This document shows, piece by piece, positions 56,999 through 64,000 of a stretch of DNA of 64,000 nt. The position numbers and the translations under genes were made by a program. The stretch lies in NCBI GenBank assembly GCA_963830885.1, contig CAWHOA010000020.1, positions 1 through 64,000 of the forward strand. The letters run 5' to 3'. Origin of the DNA: JAIBJN01 sp963830885 (GTDB lineage: Bacteria > Actinomycetota > Thermoleophilia > Gaiellales > Gaiellaceae). Every line of letters starts with the position of its first letter. Position 1 is the first letter of the stretch. The notes beneath the pieces were generated by a model. The model ran no database searches. It was given only the letters and a program-made list of their open reading frames with translations, and was not told the DNA's origin.

Positions 56999-57357
56999 CC
57001 GACCAGGAGCTCCTCGAGCTCGCCCAGGAGGCGTCGGCGAACGCGTATGCGCCCTACTCGAAGTTCCACGTCGGCGCGGCCGCGCTCCTGCGCGACGGGC
57101 GGGCGGTCACCGGCGTGAACGTCGAGAACGCCGCGTATCCGCTCGGCATCTGCGCCGAGCGCTGCGTCCTCTCGAGCGCGGTGGCGGACGGTGTGCGGCC
57201 CGGCGACGTCGAGGCGGTCGCGATCACCGCCTCGCCGTGCGGCGGGTGCCGGCAGTGGCTCGCGGAGTTCGAGGTCGACCGGGTGATCTTCCTGCACGAG
57301 GGCGAGGTGCTCACGCGGCGGCCGGACGAGCTTCTGCCGGACTCGTTCGTGCTGTGA
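56995..57357 (+). CDS. cdd: Cytidine deaminase
   Basis: Pyrimidine-salvage enzyme of 120 aa converting cytidine to uridine. Substrate motif AYAPYSKFHVGAA; zinc site with the Cys of GICAERC and the pair in SPCGGC; catalytic Glu in CAE. It overlaps the dgkA fusion and era by 4 bp each. Confidence 0.95.
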   Translation: MTDQELLELAQEASANAYAPYSKFHVGAAALLRDGRAVTGVNVENAAYPLGICAERCVLSSAVADGVRPGDVEAVAITASPCGGCRQWLAEFEVDRVIFLHEGEVLTRRPDELLPDSFVL

Positions 57358-58232
57358 GGTCAGGCTTCGTCGCGGTCGCCGGCCGGCCGAACGTCGGCAA
57401 GTCCACGCTCGTGAATGCGCTGGCCGGGGGGAAGGTGGCGATCGTCTCGGACAAGCCGCAGACGACCCGCCGGCGGATCTCGGCGGTGGTGGACGGCGAG
57501 CTCGACACCGATCCGTACCAGCTCGTGCTCGTCGACCTGCCCGGCTTCCAGCGGCCGCGCGACGCGCTCACCGAGCGCATGCAGCGGACCGTGGACGAGG
57601 CGCTGGTCGACGTCGACGGCTTCCTCTTCGTCCTCGCCGCCGACGAGGCGATCGGCGGCGGCGACCGCTTCATCGCCGAGCGCGTGTACGCGGCCGGCCC
57701 GCCCGTCGTCGTCGCGGTGAACAAGGTCGACCGGGTCGACCCCGCCCGCATCGCCGGGCAGATCGTCACGGCTGCGGCGCTCGGCGACTTCCTCGCCCTG
57801 CACCCGGTCAGCGGCCTCACCGGCGACGGCCTCGAGCCGCTGCGGGCCGATCTCGCAGCCCTGCTCCCGGAAGGGCCGCGCTACTTCGAGGAGGGGCAGC
57901 GCACCGACCTTCCCCTCGAGGCGCGCATCGCCGAGATCGTGCGCGAGAAGGCGCTCGAGCTGACCCGGGAGGAGGTGCCGCATGCGATCTCGGTGGAGGT
58001 CGACGAGCTCGACGCCGAGGCCGGCAGAGTGAGCGCGCAGGTCTGGGTCGAGACGGAGTCCCAGAAGGGGATTGTCGTCGGGAAGGGCGGGGCTATGATC
58101 CGGGCCATCGGCACGCGCGCCAGACCGGAGGTCGAATCGCTTCTGGGGCGTTCCGTCTTCCTCGATCTCCGGGTAAAGGTGAGGCCGAGGTGGCGCCGTG
58201 ACGAAGGAGCGCTCGAGAGACTCGGCATCTAG
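57354..58232 (+). CDS. era: GTPase Era
   Basis: Ribosome-assembly GTPase of 292 aa. The G domain has GRPNVGKSTLVNAL, PQTTRRRI (switch I), DLPGF (G3) and NKVDRVD (G4); the KH domain follows with VWVETESQKGIVVGKGGAMIRAIG, which binds the 3' end of 16S rRNA. GTG start overlaps the cdd stop. Last gene of the phoH-ybeY-dgkA-cdd-era run. Confidence 0.95.
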   Translation: MRSGFVAVAGRPNVGKSTLVNALAGGKVAIVSDKPQTTRRRISAVVDGELDTDPYQLVLVDLPGFQRPRDALTERMQRTVDEALVDVDGFLFVLAADEAIGGGDRFIAERVYAAGPPVVVAVNKVDRVDPARIAGQIVTAAALGDFLALHPVSGLTGDGLEPLRADLAALLPEGPRYFEEGQRTDLPLEARIAEIVREKALELTREEVPHAISVEVDELDAEAGRVSAQVWVETESQKGIVVGKGGAMIRAIGTRARPEVESLLGRSVFLDLRVKVRPRWRRDEGALERLGI

Positions 58233-58254
58233 ATGAGCAATGGGGGGTTGAGGA

Positions 58255-59760
58255 ATGGGGTTGATCAGGACACCGGACGGCTTCGAGGCGGAGCTGGCGC
58301 GCTATCTGTACGAGCGCTCCGAGGAAGGCCGCGCCGTCCGCGTCGGCGAGAAGGAGATCAGCGAGCAGGCAGCGATCGTCGCGCGCTACGACGATCTGTT
58401 CACCCGCGAGCAGCACGACGCGCTGCGCGAGGCCGAGGACGGCTCACGCGGCGAGGAGCGCGAACGCCTCTACCGCCTGCGCGAGGCCGCGGCCGGCGGA
58501 GTCATCGTCCGCGAGCTCGCCGACGAGTCCGACAAGCTCGAGAACGCGATCCTCGCCGAGCGCGTCGATTTCCGCGGCGAGTCGCTGCCGCTGCGCTCGG
58601 CTCAGGCGAAGCTGGCGGTCCTCGACGACTACACCGGCCGCGACGAGCTCGGCGATCTCGCCGCCGATGCGTCCGCGCGCTTCAACTGCCCGCGCTACGG
58701 GCTGATGCAGAAGGGCGAGGCGCTCGACGCCGAGCTCTCCGGCGAGCCCGACCCCGTCGCGCGGAGCGCGGCGCGGAAGAACATCGAGCTCCAGGCGCTC
58801 TCCGCTGCGCTCCAGGAGGCCGCGCGCGAGCAGGACAGCATCTGGGGCTCCATGCGGGAGGAGTGGCTCGACCGCGTCCTCGGTCCCGAGCACGACGCCG
58901 AGCCGGCTTCCTACCACGTCTCCTACCTGCGCCGGATGTCGCCGTTCGCCGACCTCTACCCGAAGGACCGGTGCGTGCCCGTCTGCCTGGACACGCTCGC
59001 CGGCATCGGCTTCGACCTGCCCGCGAACCAGGGCATCAGGCTCGACCTCGACGACCGGCCGCAGAAGAGCCCTCGCGCGTGCGTGATCGCGTCCGACCCG
59101 CCGGCCGTCGTCCATCTGATCACCCGCGCCCAGGGCGGTCTCCACGACTACCAGGCCTTCCTGCACGAGGCCGGACACGCGCTCCACTACGCGGGGCTCG
59201 ACCCGGAGCTCCCGTACACCTTCCGGCGCCTCTCGCGCGACCACGCGTTGACCGAGATCTACTCGTTCCTGATCGAGTCGATCACCCGCGAGCCCGCGTG
59301 GCACACGCGCCACCTCGGCGCGAGCGAGGAGGAGGCTGCCGAGCGCGCCGAGGCCGCGCGCTTCCTCGAGGTGCTCCTCTTCCGCCGTTACGCCGCCAAG
59401 CTCGCGTACGAGCTGAAGTTCTGGGGCGACTTCGAGAACGCGAACGACTACGCGCAGACCTACGAGGACAACCTGCGCGCCGCGGTGGGCTTCCACTACC
59501 GGGCGGACGGCTACCTGGCCGACATGGACGGCGACTTCTACTCGGCCGACTACCTCCGGGCCTGGATCCGCGCCGCGCAGCTCCGGGCACACCTTCGCCG
59601 CACCATCGGCGAGGACTGGTGGCGGCGGCCCGAGACGGGCGAGCTCCTGCGGGCGCTCTTCGCCGAGGGGACGCGCCCGACCAGTGAGGAGATCGCCGAC
59701 CGGATCGGCTACGACCCGCTCGACACGGCACCCCTGGTCGAGGAGCTGGTCGTCGCCTAG
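58255..59760 (+). CDS. M3-like oligopeptidase family metallopeptidase
   Basis: A 501-aa helical zinc peptidase. The HExxH site is HEAGH (304-308, FLHEAGHALHYAG), with the third ligand probably in EIYSFLIESI about 28 residues on; the tail YADGYLADMDGDFYSADYLRAW-type segment is as in oligoendopeptidase relatives. It is shorter than PepF (about 600 aa) and may be a distinct subfamily. Convergent with the LysE gene, their stops overlapping. Confidence 0.75.
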   Translation: MGLIRTPDGFEAELARYLYERSEEGRAVRVGEKEISEQAAIVARYDDLFTREQHDALREAEDGSRGEERERLYRLREAAAGGVIVRELADESDKLENAILAERVDFRGESLPLRSAQAKLAVLDDYTGRDELGDLAADASARFNCPRYGLMQKGEALDAELSGEPDPVARSAARKNIELQALSAALQEAAREQDSIWGSMREEWLDRVLGPEHDAEPASYHVSYLRRMSPFADLYPKDRCVPVCLDTLAGIGFDLPANQGIRLDLDDRPQKSPRACVIASDPPAVVHLITRAQGGLHDYQAFLHEAGHALHYAGLDPELPYTFRRLSRDHALTEIYSFLIESITREPAWHTRHLGASEEEAAERAEAARFLEVLLFRRYAAKLAYELKFWGDFENANDYAQTYEDNLRAAVGFHYRADGYLADMDGDFYSADYLRAWIRAAQLRAHLRRTIGEDWWRRPETGELLRALFAEGTRPTSEEIADRIGYDPLDTAPLVEELVVA

Positions 59761-60362
59761 CGGGATTCCACTGCGAGGCGGCCGGCGAGCGCGAGCAGCA
59801 CCGCGCCGGTCGCCTGCTCGAGCCGACGCGCGAACCGGGTGCTCGCGACCATGCGCTTCGTCCGCGACACGGCGGCGCCCAGCGAGACGTAGATCGAGAA
59901 GTCGGCGGCGATCAGGATCGCGGCCATCGCGAGCGCGTACGGCAGAGCCGGAGCGCCGCGCGGGATGAACTGGGGCAGGAGCGCGACGAAGAAGACTGCG
60001 AGCTTCGGGTTCGCGAGGGCCGTCAGCAGGCCGCTCGAAAACGCTTGGTCTCGCGTCCCGCCGGGCTCCCTTGCGGCATTCTTCCTGCCGCGGAGCGCCT
60101 GCACGCCGAACCAGACGAGCACCGCGACGCCTGCGATCTTGAGCGTGACGAAGGCCGTCTCGGACGCGGCGACGAGCGCCGAGATGCCGAGCGCGGAGAG
60201 CACTGCCCAGACGCCGACTCCGATCGAGCTGCCCACGGTCGTGCGGAAGGCGGCGCCCGTGCCGCCGACGGCCGCGTTGCGGACGACCAGCGCCATGCCC
60301 GGCCCGGGCGTCAGACTCAGGAGGACCGCGACGGGGACGAAGGTCCAGAGCACGACCGTCAT
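59757..60362 (-). CDS. LysE/RhtB family amino-acid exporter
   Basis: A 201-aa membrane protein with six helices and the LysE signatures LLSLTPGPGMALVVRNAAVGG at the start, VWFGVQALRG and SGLLTALANPKLAVFFVALLPQF. It exports amino acids or derivatives such as homoserine lactones; the substrate cannot be read from the sequence. Confidence 0.9.
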   Translation of the reverse strand: MTVVLWTFVPVAVLLSLTPGPGMALVVRNAAVGGTGAAFRTTVGSSIGVGVWAVLSALGISALVAASETAFVTLKIAGVAVLVWFGVQALRGRKNAAREPGGTRDQAFSSGLLTALANPKLAVFFVALLPQFIPRGAPALPYALAMAAILIAADFSIYVSLGAAVSRTKRMVASTRFARRLEQATGAVLLALAGRLAVESR

Positions 60363-60388
60363 CCTACGGACGGGCCGTGAGGGCGCTC

Positions 60389-60490
60389 TTAGCGGCGCGG
60401 GCCGAAGAACGCGACCGACGCGACCGCGAACCCGGCGAGGGAGGCCGCGAGGCCGACGACGGCGGCCCGGGTGCTCATCGTGCGCTTCAT
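60389..60490 (-). CDS. Possible small membrane peptide
   Basis: A 33-aa ORF (MKRTMSTRAAVVGLAASLAG then a short hydrophobic end FAVASVAFFG) between the LysE gene and the protease. One helix, no clear ribosome-binding site. It may be chance. Confidence 0.25.
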   Translation of the reverse strand: MKRTMSTRAAVVGLAASLAGFAVASVAFFGPRR

Positions 60491-60548
60491 GCAGTGAGCA
60501 TCGGCACGAAGTCGGGCCGGCCTGAGGCCCAATTCGAGGACCAGAGGG

Positions 60549-61220
60549 TTACTTGGCGGTGACGTGCCGGGAGCTGCGGAAGACCGCGATCTGCCACGCC
60601 TGCAGGCGGACGCCCATGCGCGCCGGGAGCATGAGGTTCTCGGGCTCGTTCGAGTGAGGAAGGCCGCAGGCATGCCCGAGCTCGTGCGCGAGCACACGGA
60701 GGCGGCGGCTCTTCAACGCGGACATGTCGACCGTGACGTAGTCGACGAGCGGGCCGAGCGAGCAGCCGGCCTTGCCGAGGACGTCGCGGACGACGAAGAC
60801 GGTGATCGGGCTGCCGGAGCCCGTGACCCCCGCCGGCTCCCGGTGGCGGCGGAAGAACGCGCCGCCGTCGCCGAAGTCGGCTCGGTAGGAGCCCTCGGCG
60901 CAGGGCGAGTCGAGCGCGGCGGGGGGCGCCGGCACGTCGATCGTGCGCACGACGGGCTCCGCCGCCGGGGTCAGGTCGATCGCCAGCGTCTCTTTCAGGA
61001 CGCGCGTCGCCTCGGTGAGGCTAGGCTCCACCTCCTCGGGCGTTGCGACCGGCTCCCCTTGCTCGTCGCAGAGGATGGCGACGCGAATGCGCAGCTTTCT
61101 CGCGCCGCGCGAGCCGGCAAGGGTGCCCGCGATCTCCGGGATCCTGACGATGCGGTTGCCCGTCTCGCGCAGGACGTTGACGCCCTGGGTGAGCCCGGCG
61201 GCGAGGGCGAGCGGCGGCAC
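60549..61220 (-). CDS. Metzincin-like zinc protease
   Basis: A 223-aa protein with HELGHACGLPH (179-189), the HExxHxxGxxH zinc site of metzincins, followed by EPENLMLPARMG, which could supply the Met-turn. Two cysteines (about 105 and 155) may form a disulfide. A hydrophobic N-terminus (PPLALAAG) is too short for a sure signal peptide. Substrate and location unknown. Divergent from deoC. Confidence 0.65.
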   Translation of the reverse strand: MPPLALAAGLTQGVNVLRETGNRIVRIPEIAGTLAGSRGARKLRIRVAILCDEQGEPVATPEEVEPSLTEATRVLKETLAIDLTPAAEPVVRTIDVPAPPAALDSPCAEGSYRADFGDGGAFFRRHREPAGVTGSGSPITVFVVRDVLGKAGCSLGPLVDYVTVDMSALKSRRLRVLAHELGHACGLPHSNEPENLMLPARMGVRLQAWQIAVFRSSRHVTAK

Positions 61221-61241
61221 GGAGCGAGACTACGCGAGGGC

Positions 61242-61247
61242 TACACT
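61242..61247 (+). promoter_or_regulatory. -10 box of a leaderless-type deoC promoter
   Basis: TACACT ends 7 nt before the deoC ATG at 61255; no Shine-Dalgarno is present. Confidence 0.5.
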
Positions 61248-61254
61248 TCGCGCC

Positions 61255-62194
61255 ATGGCTCAAGCGCCCGCCCTGCCGAGCGGGTTCGAGCTGCCCCTCG
61301 AGCCCAGGCTCCCGCGCATCGGCTCCGTCGACCAGGTCGCCGTCGAGCAGCGCGCTGCCGCGCTCGCCACCCGGTCGATCAAGCGCGAGTCGAAGCTCTT
61401 CGCGCTCGACCTGGCCGTCCGGATGATGGACCTGACGACGCTGGAGGGCGCCGACACGCCGGGCAAGGTCGCTGCGCTCAGCTCCAAGGCGATGCGGCCG
61501 GATCCCGCCGACCTGACGATCCCGCCGGTGGCGGCGGTCTGCGTCTATCCGAACATGGTTCCGCACGCGCTCGAGCGGCGTGCGCGGGAGCGGTGTCAAG
61601 GTCGCCTCCGTCGCGACCGCCTTCCCTTCCGGGCAGCTGCCGACCGAGCTGAAGGTCGAGGAGGCGGCGCGCGTCGCCGAGCTCGGTGCCGACGAGATCG
61701 ACATGGTGATCGACCGCGGCGCCTTCCTCTCCGGCCACTACGCCAAGGTCTACGACGAGGTGCGGCGCGTGAAGGAGGTCTCCGGCCAGGCGCACCTCAA
61801 GGTCATCCTCGAGACCGGTGAGCTCGGCACGTACGACAACGTGCGCCGCGCGAGCCTCCTCGCGATCGCCGCCGGCGCCGACTTCATCAAGACCTCCACC
61901 GGCAAGATCTCGCCGGCTGCGACCCTGCCCGTCACGCTGGTCATGCTCGAGGCGATCCGGGACGTCCACGAGGCGACCGGGCGGAAGATCGGCATGAAGC
62001 CCGCGGGCGGCATCCGCCACGCGAAGCAGGCTGTGCAGTACCTCGTGGTCGTGAACGAGACGCTCGGGCCCGAGTGGCTGACGCCCGACCGCTTCCGCTT
62101 CGGTGCCTCCTCGCTTCTGAACGACGTGCTCATGCAGATTCGCAAGCAAAAGACCGGCAACTACCAGAGCCCCGACTACTTCACGGTGGACTGA
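61255..62194 (+). CDS. deoC: Deoxyribose-phosphate aldolase, frameshifted
   Basis: Cleaves 2-deoxyribose 5-phosphate to acetaldehyde and glyceraldehyde 3-phosphate. The first frame gives MMDLTTLEGADTPGKV and VAAVCVYPNMVPHALER. An extra base at 61576-61579 shifts it, and it resumes as VRGSGVKVASVATAFPSGQ, then DEIDMVIDRGAFLSG, the Schiff-base lysine segment DFIKTSTGK, and the MKPAGGIRHAKQAVQYL segment to 62194. About 312 residues when repaired, a long DeoC of actinobacterial type. Its stop overlaps the ALDH start. Confidence 0.92.
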
Positions 62195-63675
62195 TGGCCG
62201 AGGTCGAGAAGCGGCAAGACCGCTCGCCCGTTCCCTCCGCCTTCGAGTACGCCGAGGCGCCGGAGTCGCGCGACATCGTCCGGCTCGAGGATCGCTACGG
62301 CCTCTTCGTCGGCGGGGAGTGGGTGGAGCCGCGCTCGGCCGAGTTCCAGGCGAGCGTCGCCCCGCGCGACGAAGAGCCGCTCGCGGAGGTCGCCTACGCG
62401 GGCGCCGAGGACGTCGACCTCGCCGTCGGAGCTGCCCGCGACGCCTTCGCCAACGGCTGGTCCGAGCTGGCGCCGAGCGAGCGCGCGAAGTACCTCTTCC
62501 GCATCGCGCGGGTCCTCCAGGAGCGCTCGCGCGAGTTCGCGGTGCTGGAGTCACTCGACGGCGGCAAGCCGATCCGCGAGTCGCGGGACGTCGACCTCCC
62601 GCTCTCGGCAGCGCACTTCTTCTACTACGCGGGGTGGGCCGACAAGCTCGAGTACGCCTTCCCCAACCGCCGCCCCAAGCCGATCGGCGTCGCCGGCCAG
62701 ATCATCCCCTGGAACTTCCCGCTGCTCATGCTCTCCTGGAAGATCGCGCCGGCGCTCGCGGCCGGGAACACCGTCGTGCTGAAGCCGGCCGAGACGACGC
62801 CGCTCACGGCGCTGCTCTTCGCCGACGTGCTCCGCCAGGCCGAGCTGCCGCCGGGGGTGGTCAACATCGTCACCGGCGACGGGCGCGCGGGCGCCGAGCT
62901 CGTGCAGCACGCGGGCGTCGACAAGATCGCGTTCACCGGCTCGACCGAGGTCGGCAAGGAGATCATGCGCGCCGTCGCGGGGACCGGGAAGAAGCTGACG
63001 CTCGAGCTCGGGGGCAAGGCGGCCAACATCATCTTCGACGATGCCCCACTCGACCAGGCGGTCGAGGGGATCATCAACGGCATCTACTTCAACCAGGGCC
63101 ACGTCTGCTGCGCCGGCTCGCGCCTGTTCGTGCAGGAGTCCGTGTACGAAGAGGTCGTCGCCAAGCTGAAGCGCCGAATGGAGACGCTGCGCGTGGGCGA
63201 CCCGCTGGACAAGAACACCGACGTCGGCGCCATCAACTCGCGCGCGCAGCTCGAGCGGATCCAGGAGCTCGTCGCGACCGGGGAGGAGGAGGGCGCCGAG
63301 ATCTACCAGCCGCCCTGCCGGCTGCCGGAGAAGGGCTGGTGGTTCCCGCCGACCGTCTTCACGAACGTCGCGCAGAGCTACCGGATCGCGCAGGAGGAGA
63401 TCTTCGGCCCCGTGCTCTCGGTGCTGACCTTCCGCACGCCCGACGAGGCGGTCGAGAAGGCGAACAACACGCCCTACGGCCTCTCCGCCGGGGTGTGGAC
63501 GGAGAAGGGCTCGCGCATCCTCTCCATGGCGCAGCGCCTGCGCGCGGGCGTCGTCTGGGCGAACACCTACAACCGCTTCGACCCGACCTCGCCGTTCGGC
63601 GGCTACAAGGAGTCGGGCTTCGGCCGGGAGGGCGGCCTGCACGGGCTGGCGCCGTACCTGGAGCTCGGCGAATGA
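62194..63675 (+). CDS. Aldehyde dehydrogenase
   Basis: NAD(P)-dependent ALDH of 493 aa. Cofactor segment GQIIPWNFPLLM, GSTEVGKEI, catalytic Glu in LELGGKAA and catalytic Cys in GHVCCAGSRL, and EEIFGPVLSV near the end are all present. Cotranscribed with deoC (1-bp overlap), so it probably oxidises the acetaldehyde released by DeoC; that substrate is inference. Confidence 0.93.
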   Translation: MAEVEKRQDRSPVPSAFEYAEAPESRDIVRLEDRYGLFVGGEWVEPRSAEFQASVAPRDEEPLAEVAYAGAEDVDLAVGAARDAFANGWSELAPSERAKYLFRIARVLQERSREFAVLESLDGGKPIRESRDVDLPLSAAHFFYYAGWADKLEYAFPNRRPKPIGVAGQIIPWNFPLLMLSWKIAPALAAGNTVVLKPAETTPLTALLFADVLRQAELPPGVVNIVTGDGRAGAELVQHAGVDKIAFTGSTEVGKEIMRAVAGTGKKLTLELGGKAANIIFDDAPLDQAVEGIINGIYFNQGHVCCAGSRLFVQESVYEEVVAKLKRRMETLRVGDPLDKNTDVGAINSRAQLERIQELVATGEEEGAEIYQPPCRLPEKGWWFPPTVFTNVAQSYRIAQEEIFGPVLSVLTFRTPDEAVEKANNTPYGLSAGVWTEKGSRILSMAQRLRAGVVWANTYNRFDPTSPFGGYKESGFGREGGLHGLAPYLELGE

Positions 63676-64000
63676 GCCGCCTGCCCGTCCGGAAGACCTA
63701 CAAGCTCGCCATCGGCGGCAAGTTCCCACGCTCGGAGTCGGGGCGCACCTACGAGGTCGAGGGCGCGAACGTCGCGCTCGCCTCGCGCAAGGACGTTCGT
63801 GACGCGGTGCGCGCCGCGCGCGGCGCGTTCCCCGGCTGGGCGGCGGCGACCGCGTACAACCGCGGCCAGGTGCTCTACCGCGTGGCCGAGATGATGGAAG
63901 GCCGCAAGGCCGAGTTCGCGGAGCTGACCGGCGACGCCGCCGAGGTCGACGCCGCGATCGACCGGTGGGTCTGGTACGCCGGCTGGGCCGACAAGCTCGC
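63672..64000 (+). CDS. Second aldehyde dehydrogenase, cut by the window end
   Basis: The first 109 residues are present: KTYKLAIGGKFPRSESGRTY, an ALASRKDVRDAVRAARGAFPGW segment (each typical of the ALDH N-terminus) and the WVWYAGWADKL segment at the edge. The catalytic part lies outside. It overlaps the first ALDH by 4 bp (ATGA), giving a deoC-ALDH-ALDH operon; the two may form a mixed complex. Confidence 0.88.
   Translation, partial: MSRLPVRKTYKLAIGGKFPRSESGRTYEVEGANVALASRKDVRDAVRAARGAFPGWAAATAYNRGQVLYRVAEMMEGRKAEFAELTGDAAEVDAAIDRWVWYAGWADKL

Overview
The window is a continuous, very GC-rich bacterial chromosome segment. Housekeeping genes are densely packed, GTG/TTG starts are common, and ATGA/GTGA stop-start overlaps are frequent. 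The gene neighbourhoods (clpP-clpX, valS-folC-ndk-maf, mreBCD-mrdA-rodA, rng-rplU-rpmA-obgE-nadD-rsfS, lepA-hemW-hrcA-dnaJ-prmA, phoH-ybeY-dgkA-cdd-era, deoC-ALDH-ALDH) and frequent leaderless-type promoters suggest an actinobacterium, most plausibly a deep-branching Thermoleophilia/Gaiellales-like lineage. The placement is inference; no rRNA is present to confirm it.

Layout. 0-6.6 kb: a tRNA 3'-end fragment, a membrane patatin-like phospholipase, an Rrf2-family regulator, and a cysP-T-W-A sulfate ABC transporter read on the minus strand from a promoter overlaid by inverted repeats. 6.6-10 kb: trigger factor, ClpP and ClpX, closed by a strong bidirectional hairpin. 10-13.5 kb (minus): two secreted or lipoprotein genes and a TPR-adenylate cyclase. 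13.5-18.8 kb: valS, folC, three small membrane or zinc-ribbon genes, ndk and maf. 18.8-19.6 kb: a decayed REP-associated transposase flanked by palindromic repeats. 19.6-26.5 kb: the cell-elongation cluster mreB-mreC-mreD-mrdA-rodA and accessory genes. 26.5-34.5 kb: RNase E/G, ribosomal proteins L21 and L27, ObgE, NadD, RsfS, tRNA-Ala(GGC), a YVTN beta-propeller protein and a K+ channel. This region also holds three copies of a dispersed repeat of about 110-140 bp with conserved hairpin potential. 34.5-45 kb: LtrA, a DUF1028 protein, leuS, a MarP-like periplasmic protease, a DNRLRE-type secreted protein, comEA-comEC (DNA uptake), holA and rpsT. 45-58 kb: murJ, lepA, hemW, hrcA, dnaJ, prmA, mtaB, a HIT protein, a YqeY protein, phoH, ybeY, a dgkA-PAP2 fusion, cdd and era. 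58-64 kb: an M3-like peptidase, a LysE exporter, a metzincin-like protease, and the deoC operon with two aldehyde dehydrogenases, the second cut by the window edge.

Two window-wide patterns stand out. First, six conserved genes (cysP, lepA, dnaJ, prmA, phoH, deoC) are each broken by one-base indels, prmA twice. The protein is intact in sense on both sides of each shift, so these look like consensus errors rather than pseudogenes. Second, many genes carry a TANNNT -10 box 6-8 nt before the start codon with no Shine-Dalgarno, which indicates widespread leaderless transcription. The most novel-looking element is the dispersed structured repeat at 26.5, 29.9 and 34.4 kb. No CRISPR array, prophage or complete insertion sequence is seen.
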